Shown: piece after piece, positions 26,085-33,873 of the stretch
Position numbering within the stretch: position 1 is the first letter of the stretch
How the letters are laid out: each line of letters begins with the position of its first letter
NCBI GenBank assembly: GCA_959602365.1
Contig: CAUGSS010000001.1
Coordinates: forward strand, 115,996-179,995
Source: an uncultured Eubacteriales bacterium
GTDB taxonomy: Bacteria; Bacillota; Clostridia; Oscillospirales; Oscillospiraceae
DNA: 64,000 bases
Direction of reading: 5' to 3'
Made by a program: the position numbers and the translations under genes
The notes under the pieces: generated by a model
The model's database searches: none
What the model was told of the DNA's origin: nothing
The model's input: only the letters and a program-made list of their open reading frames with translations

Positions 26085-26759
26085 GTGTTTAAGCTGCTGG
26101 TGGTGGAGGACGACCGGGAACTGAACAAAACCGTGTGCGCCTACCTGAATCAAAACGGATATGAGACGGTGGGCTGTCTCAACGCCAATGAGGCCTATGA
26201 CGCCATGTACGGCGGCACGCTGTTTGACCTGATTATCTCTGATATTATGATGCCCGACGTGGACGGGTTTGAGTTTGCAAAGACGGTTCGCACCCTGAAC
26301 CAGGAGATCCCCATTTTGTTTATGACGGCGCGGGACGACTTCGACGCCAAACGGCGGGGCTTCCAGGCGGGGATTGACGACTACATGGTAAAGCCCGTGG
26401 ATCTGGACGAGCTGCTGCTGCGGATCGAGGCGCTGATGCGCCGGGCCAAGATCGCCACCAGCAAGCAGCTGACGGTGGGTAGCCTGACCTTGGATGCGGA
26501 GGAGCACACCGCCTATCTGGATGGGGAGGAGATCTCTCTGACGGTGCGGGAGTTCAACCTGATCTACAAACTGCTCTCCTATCCGAAAAAGACCTTTACC
26601 CGCTCCCAGCTGATGGACGAGTTCTGGGACAGCGCCACCTCCTCCGGCCCCCGGACGGTGGACGTGTATATGACCAAGCTGCGGGACAAGTTCTCCGCCT
26701 GCCATGAGTTCGAGATTGTCACGGTCCACGGGCTGGGCTATAAGGCGGTATTGAAATGA
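26085..26759 (+). CDS. OmpR family response regulator
   Basis: 224 residues. Receiver domain 1-115 with acidic pair ED9-D10, phospho-acceptor Asp53 (ISDIMMPD), Thr81 and Lys103, then a winged-helix DNA-binding domain (SLTVREFNLIYKLLS, SGPRTVDVYMTKLRDK). GTG start 8 bases after AGGAGG; an ATG inside that region is followed by a stop. A TATAAT at 26053-26058 is the likely -10, with a poor -35. Overlaps the kinase gene by 4 bp; the pair heads a four-gene operon with two membrane proteins of unknown role, which may be its targets or partners. Confidence 0.93.
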   Translation: MFKLLVVEDDRELNKTVCAYLNQNGYETVGCLNANEAYDAMYGGTLFDLIISDIMMPDVDGFEFAKTVRTLNQEIPILFMTARDDFDAKRRGFQAGIDDYMVKPVDLDELLLRIEALMRRAKIATSKQLTVGSLTLDAEEHTAYLDGEEISLTVREFNLIYKLLSYPKKTFTRSQLMDEFWDSATSSGPRTVDVYMTKLRDKFSACHEFEIVTVHGLGYKAVLK

Positions 26760-27868
26760 GCGGGGTCAAAAAGCCGTCCAGAGCGGCGCTCTGGCTGTTT
26801 TCCCTGCGGCGCTATCTTATCTTTTTCCTGCTGGTGGCCTTTGTCACCACCTGCTGTATGCTGCTCTTTCTCAATGAGGTGACCCGGACCACAGGACTGG
26901 AGCTCACCCATGACGCGGTGGAGCAGGCGGCCAAGCTGACCTTTGTCAATATTGTCGTGCTGAGTCTGGTCATCACGGCCATTGACGGCGTTCGGCGCAG
27001 GGTCATGGTGGGCCGCCCGGTGCGCCAGATCATCCAGGCGGCGGAACGGCTGATGGCGGGGGATTTTTCCGTGCGGATTCCGCCGCTGCACAGCGCGGAT
27101 CCGGGCGACGGCTTTTCTGTGGTTGCCGACTACTTCAATTTGATGGCGGAGGAGCTCTCGGGTACCGAAACCCTGCGGACCGATTTTATCGCCAACGTCT
27201 CCCACGAGCTGAAGACACCCCTGTCCGTCATTCAAAATTACGGGACGATGCTCCAGGCGCCGGAGCTGTCGGAGGCCCAGCGCCTGGAGTATGCCAAGGC
27301 TGTCACCGACGCATCCCGCCGGCTGGCCAACCTGATTACCAATATTCTGAAGCTGAACAAGCTGGAAAATCAGCAGATCTATCCGGCGGTGGAGACCTAT
27401 GACCTGGGGGAGCAGCTGTGTGAGTGCCTGCTCGCCTTTGAAGGGGTCTGGGAGGAAAAAGAGTTGGACATTGAGACGGACATTGCGGAGGGGGTGCAGG
27501 TGAACACCGACGGCGAGCTGCTCAGCCTGGTGTGGAACAACCTGTTTTCCAATGCGATGAAGTTTACCGAGCCCCACGGAACGGTGTCCGTCTCTCTGCG
27601 GACGGAGGGGGGCGATGCCGTGATCCAGGTGTCCGATACCGGGTGCGGCATCTCCCCCGAGGTGGGCCGGCATATGTTTGAAAAATTCTATCAGGGAGAT
27701 ACCTCCCACGCCGTCCAGGGCAACGGCCTGGGGCTGGCACTGGTCAAGCGGGTCATTGACATCGTGGGGGGAGACATCTCTGTCAGCAGCGAGGTGGGGG
27801 TGGGCAGCACCTTCACCGTAAAACTCAGGAGGATACAGGATGGAGCGGCTGAAAAAGATCTGGAATAA
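26756..27868 (+). CDS. Sensor histidine kinase
   Basis: 370 residues. Two membrane helices (about 19-40 and 62-79) with a very short extracellular loop of some 20 residues, a HAMP-like region, the H-box NVSHELKTPLSVI with His150, and the ATPase domain with NNLFSNAMKF, DTGCGI and GLGLAL boxes. The small loop suggests sensing within the membrane or through a partner protein, as in BceS-type kinases, although no adjacent ABC exporter is present. Phosphorylates the response regulator encoded immediately upstream. Confidence 0.93.
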   Translation: MSGVKKPSRAALWLFSLRRYLIFFLLVAFVTTCCMLLFLNEVTRTTGLELTHDAVEQAAKLTFVNIVVLSLVITAIDGVRRRVMVGRPVRQIIQAAERLMAGDFSVRIPPLHSADPGDGFSVVADYFNLMAEELSGTETLRTDFIANVSHELKTPLSVIQNYGTMLQAPELSEAQRLEYAKAVTDASRRLANLITNILKLNKLENQQIYPAVETYDLGEQLCECLLAFEGVWEEKELDIETDIAEGVQVNTDGELLSLVWNNLFSNAMKFTEPHGTVSVSLRTEGGDAVIQVSDTGCGISPEVGRHMFEKFYQGDTSHAVQGNGLGLALVKRVIDIVGGDISVSSEVGVGSTFTVKLRRIQDGAAEKDLE

Positions 27869-28730
27869 GCTGCTGCACCCGGGGGTGCCGGTGATCGTCC
27901 TCTGTGTGCTGGCGGGGGCGGGGCTGCTGGTGTACGCCTTCGGCTTCGCCGGGGAGGACAGCCCCATATCCTATGGCGCCTATGTGTTTTCCGCCTATGC
28001 CCTGCTGGTCCTCTGTGTCAATGTGGTGCCCGCCCTCCAAAAGGGAAAGGCGCTGGTCTGCCAGAATCCCTATCTGAACCGCTATCTGAAGGATGTGCCC
28101 TTTAAACTGCGGGTCTCCCTCTATGCCTCTTTTGCCATCAATCTGCTCTATGCGGCGGTGAATGTCTTTTCTGGGCTGTATTACCGCTCGGCCTGGTTTG
28201 GCTCTCTGGCCGCATACTATACCTGTTTGGCGGTGATGCGCTTCTCCCTGGTGCGCTACACCCAGCGCCAGGGGTTTGGAGAGAACCGGGCCGCTGAGTG
28301 GCACCGTTGCCGGCTGTGCGGCGGGATGCTGGCCCTGATGAACATCGCCCTGATTGGTGTGGTTATCCTGGTGCTTCACCAGGAGGGGAGCTTTGACTAC
28401 GCCGGAATGATGATCTATGTGATGGCAATGTACGCCTTTTATGTCACCGTCATGGCGGTGGTCAACCTGGTCCGGTACCGGAAGTACCACAGCCCGGTGA
28501 TGTCGGCGGCCAAAGCGGTCAATCTGGCGGCGGCGCTGGTGTCCATGCTGTCGCTGGAGATCGGCATGCTGAACCAGTTCGGCACCGAGAGCGAAGCCGC
28601 ATTTCGGGAGATCATGATCGCCGCCACCGGCGGAGCGGTGTGCGCCATCGTGGCGGGATCGGGCATTTACATGGTTGTCCGCGCCAGCAAAGCGCTGAAG
28701 ACGGCGGGGCACACCGATGGAAACGCGTGA
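27840..28730 (+). CDS. Conserved multi-pass membrane protein of unknown function
   Basis: 296 residues overlapping the end of the kinase gene by 29 bp, with an AGGAGG site inside that gene. Hydrophobic helices are seen at about 17-36, 45-62, 95-113, 120-138, 160-178, 190-210, 228-245 and 262-282, with short loops and no obvious catalytic residues. A conserved-looking QNPYLNRYLKDVPFKLRVSLY lies before the third helix. I do not recognise a named family with confidence. Tight coupling to the two-component genes suggests a sensing or response role at the membrane. Confidence 0.7.
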   Translation: MERLKKIWNKLLHPGVPVIVLCVLAGAGLLVYAFGFAGEDSPISYGAYVFSAYALLVLCVNVVPALQKGKALVCQNPYLNRYLKDVPFKLRVSLYASFAINLLYAAVNVFSGLYYRSAWFGSLAAYYTCLAVMRFSLVRYTQRQGFGENRAAEWHRCRLCGGMLALMNIALIGVVILVLHQEGSFDYAGMMIYVMAMYAFYVTVMAVVNLVRYRKYHSPVMSAAKAVNLAAALVSMLSLEIGMLNQFGTESEAAFREIMIAATGGAVCAIVAGSGIYMVVRASKALKTAGHTDGNA

Positions 28731-28791
28731 TATATTCCGGGCCGGGGCCGGCCCGGAGGGAGACTGTTTTCAGGAAAGGAAGCATTTGAAA

Positions 28792-29217
28792 ATGGAAGAG
28801 AGACAGGATACGTTTCACTATACCTACTCCGCCAGGCAGCAATCGGAGATTGAACAGATCCGCAGCAAGTATCTGCCTCCCGAGGAGAATAAAATGGATC
28901 AGCTGCGCAGGCTGGACCGGAGCGCCACCAAAAAAGGCACTGCCGTCTCCATCGCGATGGGGGTGGTGGGCTGCCTGCTGCTGGGGGTGGGCATGTGCTG
29001 CACCATGGTCTGGGTGGACCTGTTCGTTGTGGGGATTGTCGTGGGAGTGATCGGCATTTTGGTGATAGCGGCGGCCTATCCGGTCTATACCCGTATCACC
29101 AGGCGGGAGCGGGCGCGGCTGGCTCCCCAGATTTTGAAGCTGACGGAGGAGCTGTCCGGACAGGAGCCGGGCGGCGGGGCGCCGGACGGGGCCCCGGCGG
29201 ACCGGAGCCGCCCTTGA
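28792..29217 (+). CDS. Small membrane protein with N-terminal helical segment, unknown function
   Basis: 141 residues. The soluble N-terminus FHYTYSARQQSEIEQIRSKY then PPEENKMDQLRRLDRSATKKG recalls a clostridial family often labelled dihydropteridine reductase in databases, a label with no support in the sequence. Two helices follow (about 51-72 and 74-95), then a basic stretch and a disordered Pro/Gly tail. It follows the previous gene by 61 bp with AGGAAAGGA upstream and ends the operon at a terminator. Confidence 0.65.
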   Translation: MEERQDTFHYTYSARQQSEIEQIRSKYLPPEENKMDQLRRLDRSATKKGTAVSIAMGVVGCLLLGVGMCCTMVWVDLFVVGIVVGVIGILVIAAAYPVYTRITRRERARLAPQILKLTEELSGQEPGGGAPDGAPADRSRP

Positions 29218-29237
29218 AGGGGCAATTTGATACAGGC

Positions 29238-29279
29238 AAACGGGCGCCCACAGCGGACTGCTGTGGGCGCCCGTTTTGA
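29238..29279 (+). terminator. Terminator of the two-component operon
   Basis: Perfect stem AAACGGGCGCCCACAGC with complement, ending in TTTT. Confidence 0.85.
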
Positions 29280-29335
29280 TCGGACGGGGGAGAGTGTAGT
29301 TATTTTATGAACAAAAATGTAACTTTATGTTAACT

Positions 29336-29362
29336 TTAGCACTCTGCTATTGCAAGTGCTAA
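29336..29362 (+). promoter_or_regulatory. CIRCE operator (HrcA binding site)
   Basis: TTAGCACTC-N9-AAGTGCTAA, matching the CIRCE consensus TTAGCACTC-N9-GAGTGCTAA with one change. It overlaps the hsp20 -35 region, so HrcA repression of hsp20 is expected. Confidence 0.9.
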
Positions 29363-29377
29363 AAAGGGTGTTATAAT
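29350..29377 (+). promoter_or_regulatory. Promoter of hsp20
   Basis: -35 TTGCAA (29350-29355) inside the CIRCE, 16-bp spacer, perfect -10 TATAAT (29372-29377). Confidence 0.75.
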
Positions 29378-29462
29378 AAAGATGTTCCAAGGGAAAGCGA
29401 GCGATACTCCTCCGGAGGAGCGAAAAAACAGACGGCTTGATAACCGATAGGAGGAATAAATT

Positions 29463-29906
29463 ATGTTACCTAGTGTGTTCGGAGAAAACCTGTTTGACGA
29501 TTTCTTTGACGACGCGTTTCTGGATCTGCCCGGCTGGGGCGGCCGCGGCCCGCTGTATGGAGGGCGGGGCAAGCAGCTGATGAGGACCGATGTGCGGGAG
29601 ACGGAACAGGCCTATGAGCTGGACGTGGATCTGCCCGGGTTCCGGAAGGATGAACTTCAGGTGGAGCTGAAGAACGGCTATCTGACCATCCGGGCCTCCA
29701 AGAGGAGCGATCAGGACGAAAAGGACAAGACGGGCAGGTATATCCGCCGGGAGCGCTGCGCCGGCGCCTGCAGCCGCAGCTTCTATGTGGGCGATGTGGA
29801 ACAAAAGGATGTGTCCGCCAGGTATGAGGACGGCATCCTGAAGATCTCGGTGCCCAAGACGGTCAAACAGGCGCTGCCGGAACAGAACCCCATCGCCATA
29901 GAGTAA
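29463..29906 (+). CDS. Small heat-shock protein, Hsp20 family
   Basis: 147 residues. A short N-terminal arm (VFGENLFDDFFDDAF) leads to an alpha-crystallin domain from about 40 to 135 with ELDVDLPGFRKDELQVEL, the GYLTIRASK strand and the closing ARYEDGILKISVPK; the C-terminal tail PEQNPIAIE contains the I-x-I anchoring motif (IAI). It is an ATP-independent holdase preventing aggregation. RBS GGAGG and a CIRCE-controlled promoter precede it. Typical of clostridial hsp18/hsp20 genes. Confidence 0.93.
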   Translation: MLPSVFGENLFDDFFDDAFLDLPGWGGRGPLYGGRGKQLMRTDVRETEQAYELDVDLPGFRKDELQVELKNGYLTIRASKRSDQDEKDKTGRYIRRERCAGACSRSFYVGDVEQKDVSARYEDGILKISVPKTVKQALPEQNPIAIE

Positions 29907-29964
29907 ACCGGCGGGACACCCGTTTCCGGGCGTCCCGGGCGGTGCATTGGAAAGGAGGATTGCT

Positions 29965-30498
29965 GTGAATCGAACGGTTTCCCGGGTGCTGTGGGTGATT
30001 GCGGGGGTGCTGCTGGTGATTGTGGGGGTGGGCTGTCTCTGCTCGCCCGCGGCCACACTGGCCGGTTTGACGCTGTATTTGGGGATCGCCATGCTGATCT
30101 CCGGCGTGGTGGATCTGCTGGTCTACGCCGCTGTGGGACGGTATATGGCTGCCTCGGGCTGGTTCCTGGTGGACGGCATTCTCACCATCCTGCTCTCCCT
30201 CATCATGCTGTGTGACCGGTGGTTCACAGCGCTGACCATTCCCCTGATATTTGGGACTTGGCTGATGTGTTCCGGCATTCACAAGCTGGTCCAATCCCTG
30301 GAGCTCAGGCGGCTGGGGGTACGGGGCTGGGGCTGGTTTCTGGCCCTGGGCATTGTGATGACGGCGGCCGGATTCCTCTCTTTCCTGGATCCACTGACTG
30401 CTATGGTGGCCATTACTGTTCTGGTGGGGGTGTTCCTGATTCTGCAGGGCGTCGTCTCCATCCTGCGGGGCTGCTTTTTCCACCGCTTCTGGCTGTGA
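29965..30498 (+). CDS. HdeD family membrane protein (DUF308)
   Basis: 177 residues starting at GTG 29965, 6 bases after AAGGAGG. Six hydrophobic helices arranged as repeated pairs (VLWVIAGVLLVIVGVGCL, LTLYLGIAMLISGVVDLL, GWFLVDGILTILLSLIML, and so on) match the HdeD/DUF308 family. In E. coli HdeD is linked to acid resistance; the function in Firmicutes is unknown. It lies 58 bp after hsp20 with no terminator between, so it probably shares the heat-shock promoter. Confidence 0.85.
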   Translation: MNRTVSRVLWVIAGVLLVIVGVGCLCSPAATLAGLTLYLGIAMLISGVVDLLVYAAVGRYMAASGWFLVDGILTILLSLIMLCDRWFTALTIPLIFGTWLMCSGIHKLVQSLELRRLGVRGWGWFLALGIVMTAAGFLSFLDPLTAMVAITVLVGVFLILQGVVSILRGCFFHRFWL

Positions 30499-30529
30499 GT
30501 GCGCCATCAGAGGATGGCCCAGGGGAGGA

Positions 30530-30565
30530 AAGGCCCGGGACGCGCTTTGTCGCGGCCCGGGCCTT
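30530..30565 (+). terminator. Hairpin after the hsp20 operon
   Basis: AAGGCCCGGGACGCG with CGCGGCCCGGGCCTT; weak T-tract. A second hairpin (CCGGCGGC..GCCGCCGG) follows near 30583-30603. Confidence 0.6.
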
Positions 30566-30726
30566 CTGCGTTTGTGCGCCCGGCGGCGGGATGCCGCCGG
30601 ACGCGCTGTTGTGACAGGAAATTTCCTCCTTCACGGAAATTTTACAGAAAATGAAAGAATTCTGATGAAACTGAGCAAAAAAGCCTGCTATCCTAATTGG
30701 TGAACGGATGGATAGGAGGTGACAGG

Positions 30727-31851
30727 GTGGACAGTTACCTGGTTGCAATCCGTCAGGCGCTGGTTCTCTTTCCCGTCCTGGCTTTGTTTTTTACCGTCCC
30801 ATATGTGGGATATAACTATCACAAATACGGTTCGATTCTCAGCCTGCGCATCCTGATCGTATACTCTTTTATGCTGTATCTGCTGTGCGTCTACTGCCTG
30901 GTGATTCTGCCGCTGCCCTCCCCGGGGGAGGCCGCGGCCCTCCGGGGGCACCGGGCCATGCAGCTGATCCCCTTTGCCTTTGTGGGCGACATTGCGGAGC
31001 AGTCGCATGTGGTGTGGAACCAGCCCGGCTCCTGGCTCACGCTGGTGAACAACCGGGCCTTTCTGACCACGCTGTTCAACCTGTTTATGACGCTGCCCTT
31101 CGGGATGTACCTGCGCTATTACTTCCGATGCGGCTGGAGAAAGACGCTGCTGCTGAGTTTCCTGCTCTCGCTGTTTTTTGAGCTGACCCAGCTCAGCGGC
31201 CTCTATTTTATCTACCCCGGGGCCTACCGGACCTTTGATGTGGACGACCTGATTGTGAACACCGCCGGAAGCCTGCTGGGTTACCGGCTGGCCCACTTTG
31301 TGATGCGGTTTCTGCCCTCCCGGGAGGAGATGGACCAGAGGAGCTTTTCCCGGGGGAGACGGGTCTCGGCGCTGCGCCGGGTGATGGCCCTGCTCTATGA
31401 TCTGCTGGCGGGCCTGCTGCTGTGCGTTGTATGGATGGTGCTGCCCCTGCCGGAGCCGGGGATCTCCTGGCTGTGGATCTACCTGGCCGTCTGGCTGGCC
31501 TATGTTTTATTCTGCCAGATCCTGCTGGGAGGACAGACGGTGGGGCACCGGCTGACCCGGCTGAAGGTGGTGAACCGGGAGGGGGGCGTCCCGCGGCCGG
31601 GACAGTATGCGCTGCGCTATGGCAGCCTGTGCCTGGTCATGGCGGCGGCGCCTTTCCTGCTCAACCGGGGGATTTCGGCGCTGGCGGCGGGAGGGTATCT
31701 GGACGTGCTGGCGGCGCTGACGGCCTACGGCCTTCTGGATGGCGGCTATCTCTTCCTGCTGCTGTTTGAGCTGATCCGCATGGCCATGCACAAGCCGCTG
31801 TTTTATGAGCGGCTGTCCGGGACAAGGCTGGTGAGCACAGTGGAATATTGA
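30727..31851 (+). CDS. VanZ-like / RDD domain fusion membrane protein
   Basis: 374 residues from GTG 30727 (AGGAGG 7 bases upstream). Residues about 1-205 form a VanZ-type domain: LLCVYCLVILPLPSPGE, NLFMTLPFGMYLRYYF, ELTQL, and YRTFDVDDLIVNTAGSLLGY are its hallmarks. Residues about 225-370 form an RDD domain (LRRVMALLYDLLAGLLLC, then QILLGGQTVGHRLTRLKVVNREGG). VanZ relatives give low-level teicoplanin resistance or occur in phosphotransbutyrylase-like contexts; RDD proteins are often Na+/H+-linked or of unknown role. The joint function is not known. Confidence 0.85.
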   Translation: MDSYLVAIRQALVLFPVLALFFTVPYVGYNYHKYGSILSLRILIVYSFMLYLLCVYCLVILPLPSPGEAAALRGHRAMQLIPFAFVGDIAEQSHVVWNQPGSWLTLVNNRAFLTTLFNLFMTLPFGMYLRYYFRCGWRKTLLLSFLLSLFFELTQLSGLYFIYPGAYRTFDVDDLIVNTAGSLLGYRLAHFVMRFLPSREEMDQRSFSRGRRVSALRRVMALLYDLLAGLLLCVVWMVLPLPEPGISWLWIYLAVWLAYVLFCQILLGGQTVGHRLTRLKVVNREGGVPRPGQYALRYGSLCLVMAAAPFLLNRGISALAAGGYLDVLAALTAYGLLDGGYLFLLLFELIRMAMHKPLFYERLSGTRLVSTVEY

Positions 31852-31886
31852 CCGCCGCGGTGAAAGGATCAACCCAAACAAACAAC

Positions 31887-31919
31887 AGGCGGACGCCCGG
31901 GGATTCCGGGCGTCCGCCT
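31887..31919. terminator. Bidirectional terminator between convergent genes
   Basis: Perfect 14-bp stem (AGGCGGACGCCCGG with complement) and 5-base loop between the VanZ-RDD gene and the orphan kinase. Confidence 0.7.
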
Positions 31920-31944
31920 GATTGCGTTTGAAAGGGAGTGGAGG

Positions 31945-33033
31945 TTAGGGTGCCGGCGCATCCTCGGGGAGCGGCGCACCGGAGGGGGAGGACTGCCCCG
32001 GCCCCTCCAGGCCGTCAGGCAGAATGACCCGGAAGGTGCTGCCGGCCCCCGGGGTGCTCTCCACTTCGATCCGCCCGCCGCACCGGGATACGATGTTCCG
32101 GACGATGGGCAGCCCCAGGCCGATTCCCTTCCCGGTGTGGGAGGGGTCGGCCTGATAGTAGCGGTCAAAGATGTGCTGCCGCACTTCCTCGGTCATTCCG
32201 ATTCCGGTGTCGGAGACTGTACATACCGCCTCGGCCCCCGCTTTGGCCAGGGTGACGGTGATCTGTCCGCCCTGGGGGGTGTACTTGACGGCGTTGCTGA
32301 TCAGATTGATCCACACATGGGAGAGCAGCTCTTCGCTGCCCCGGCACTCTATGGGTTCCAGGTCCGCCCGCAGCGTCTGCCCCTTCTCCTGGGCGCTGCC
32401 CTGGAGCAGGGTGAGGCAGCGGCTGACCTGTTCGTCCAGCCAAAAGACGCTCTGGACCACCGGCAGCTGCCGGTCCGACTCCAGCTTGGTCAGCAGCAGG
32501 GCGTCGCTGGCCAGATCCGCCAGCTGTTTGGACTCGTCGGCGATGACCCGCAGGTATTTTTTCTGTTCCGATTCGGAAAAGCCCGGCTCCTGTAGCAGCT
32601 CTGCAAAGCCCCGGATGGCGGTGAGGGGCGTTTTGAACTCGTGGGTCAGGGTATTGACGTATGTATCCCTTCGGGAGCGGACCTCCTGCAGTTCCTGGGC
32701 CATGCGGTTGAACTGGGCGTAAGTTGCGGAAAACGTGCCGCACCCCTGCTCCGGCAGGCGCACCGACAGGTCTCCGTCCGCAATGGTTTGGAAGGCCGAC
32801 TGCAGTTTGGAAAACCGCCGGGCAAAGCGGATGCCCAGCAGCAGGGCAATGCCGCCGCCGGTGATGAGCGGCGCCAGCAGCCCGACGGCGTAAGAGAGCG
32901 GGCCCAGTCCCCAGCGCAGCAGCAGGGATACGGCGCCCCAATAGAGCAGCGCCGAGGCCGCCCCGGTCAGGGCGAAGAGCAGGGTGGAACAGAGCAGCAG
33001 GCGTCGGCTGCCCAGCTGGGGTATTTGTCTCAT
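31945..33033 (-). CDS. Orphan sensor histidine kinase
   Basis: 362 residues. Two close membrane helices (about 12-36 and 46-68) with little outside the membrane, HAMP (70-120), H-box LTHEFKTPLTAIRGF with His131, then NLISNAVKYT, DTGIGM and GIGLGL boxes; the last 20 residues are Pro/Ala-rich. No response regulator is adjacent, so its partner is elsewhere. It has a strong own promoter with a perfect palindrome at the start of transcription. Confidence 0.92.
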   Translation of the reverse strand: MRQIPQLGSRRLLLCSTLLFALTGAASALLYWGAVSLLLRWGLGPLSYAVGLLAPLITGGGIALLLGIRFARRFSKLQSAFQTIADGDLSVRLPEQGCGTFSATYAQFNRMAQELQEVRSRRDTYVNTLTHEFKTPLTAIRGFAELLQEPGFSESEQKKYLRVIADESKQLADLASDALLLTKLESDRQLPVVQSVFWLDEQVSRCLTLLQGSAQEKGQTLRADLEPIECRGSEELLSHVWINLISNAVKYTPQGGQITVTLAKAGAEAVCTVSDTGIGMTEEVRQHIFDRYYQADPSHTGKGIGLGLPIVRNIVSRCGGRIEVESTPGAGSTFRVILPDGLEGPGQSSPSGAPLPEDAPAP

Positions 33034-33060
33034 GGCATACCACTCCCTTCGTGGGATTTC

Positions 33061-33077
33061 AAATCATTCGATGATTT
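33061..33077 (-). promoter_or_regulatory. Palindromic operator candidate for the orphan kinase
   Basis: AAATCAT-TCG-ATGATTT, a perfect 7-bp inverted repeat at the expected transcription start (about 33076). The binding protein is unknown. Confidence 0.5.
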
Positions 33078-33082
33078 ACATA

Positions 33083-33111
33083 ATTATATCTGCCGTTGCT
33101 CCGCTCGTCAA
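33083..33111 (-). promoter_or_regulatory. Promoter of the orphan kinase
   Basis: Minus strand -35 TTGACG (33111-33106), 17-bp spacer, perfect -10 TATAAT (33088-33083). Confidence 0.8.
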
Positions 33112-33249
33112 ACTGTGAGAGGGGGAAACGGGGAATTTAATGGTTTCCTAAAAAATGGGCAGCCCTTTCGCGCGCCTATGGCAGCGCCGGAGCCGCCCGG
33201 GTGGGGGCAGGGGAGAAGCGTCAAATGCCCGCAAGGGGCTGCGGCCGAT

Positions 33250-33708
33250 TCACAGCCGCAGCCCCTTGATGTCTTTGATGCGGGAGAAAATCATGTTGCA
33301 GCTGCATGCCTGCACCCCGGGCAGCCGGTCGATGGTGCCGCAGATCAGCCGCTCCATCTCCTCGCCGGAGGCGGCCACCGCGTGGACGTGCAGCTTGCTC
33401 TTGCCCGTCACCCGGTAAATCTGGGTGACGGTGTCGTTGCGCCGGAGCAGCTCGGCCACCTCCGCCAGCGTGTCCGGCGCCGTCTCAATTTCAAAATAAC
33501 AGGAGACCGCCCCGCTGATTTTCTGGGGGTTGATCACGGTAGTGTATTCCTCGATGATGCCCTTCTTCTCCAGGGCCTGTACCCGCATCTTGACCGCCAC
33601 CCGGGAGATGCCCACCTGCTGCCCGATCTCGGAGTAGGACATGCGGGCGTTTTGAATCAGCAGCTGGAGAATTTTTTGATCCAGCTCGTCCAGACCGTCT
33701 AAGAACAT
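33250..33708 (-). CDS. Lrp/AsnC family transcriptional regulator
   Basis: 152 residues. Helix-turn-helix in the first 60 residues (LDELDQKILQLLIQNARMSYSEIGQQVGISRVAVKMRVQALEKKGII, in pieces) and an effector-binding ACT-like RAM domain after it (AVSCYFEIE, KLHVHAVA). Ligands are typically amino acids. It is divergent from the MATE exporter, 165 bp apart, and may control it; the exporter promoter lies in that gap. The start at 33708 follows GGGAGG. A hairpin around 33231-33267 overlaps the stop and may end transcription. Confidence 0.92.
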   Translation of the reverse strand: MFLDGLDELDQKILQLLIQNARMSYSEIGQQVGISRVAVKMRVQALEKKGIIEEYTTVINPQKISGAVSCYFEIETAPDTLAEVAELLRRNDTVTQIYRVTGKSKLHVHAVAASGEEMERLICGTIDRLPGVQACSCNMIFSRIKDIKGLRL

Positions 33709-33792
33709 TGCAGGGCGCCTCCCGTTTTTCTGGGTTTTGAAGCATTTTATCATCTCTCTGCCGGGGAAGTCAAGCAAAATGCAAGGAGTTTC

Positions 33793-33821
33793 TTGACAGA
33801 GAACGGGGATAAAATTATAAT
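33793..33821 (+). promoter_or_regulatory. Promoter of the MATE exporter
   Basis: Consensus -35 TTGACA (33793-33798), 17-bp spacer, perfect -10 TATAAT (33816-33821). Confidence 0.85.
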
Positions 33822-33873
33822 ATATTTCGAATGTTAATGTGAAAGCTACGAAATGAAAGTGTGGGTGAGCCGG

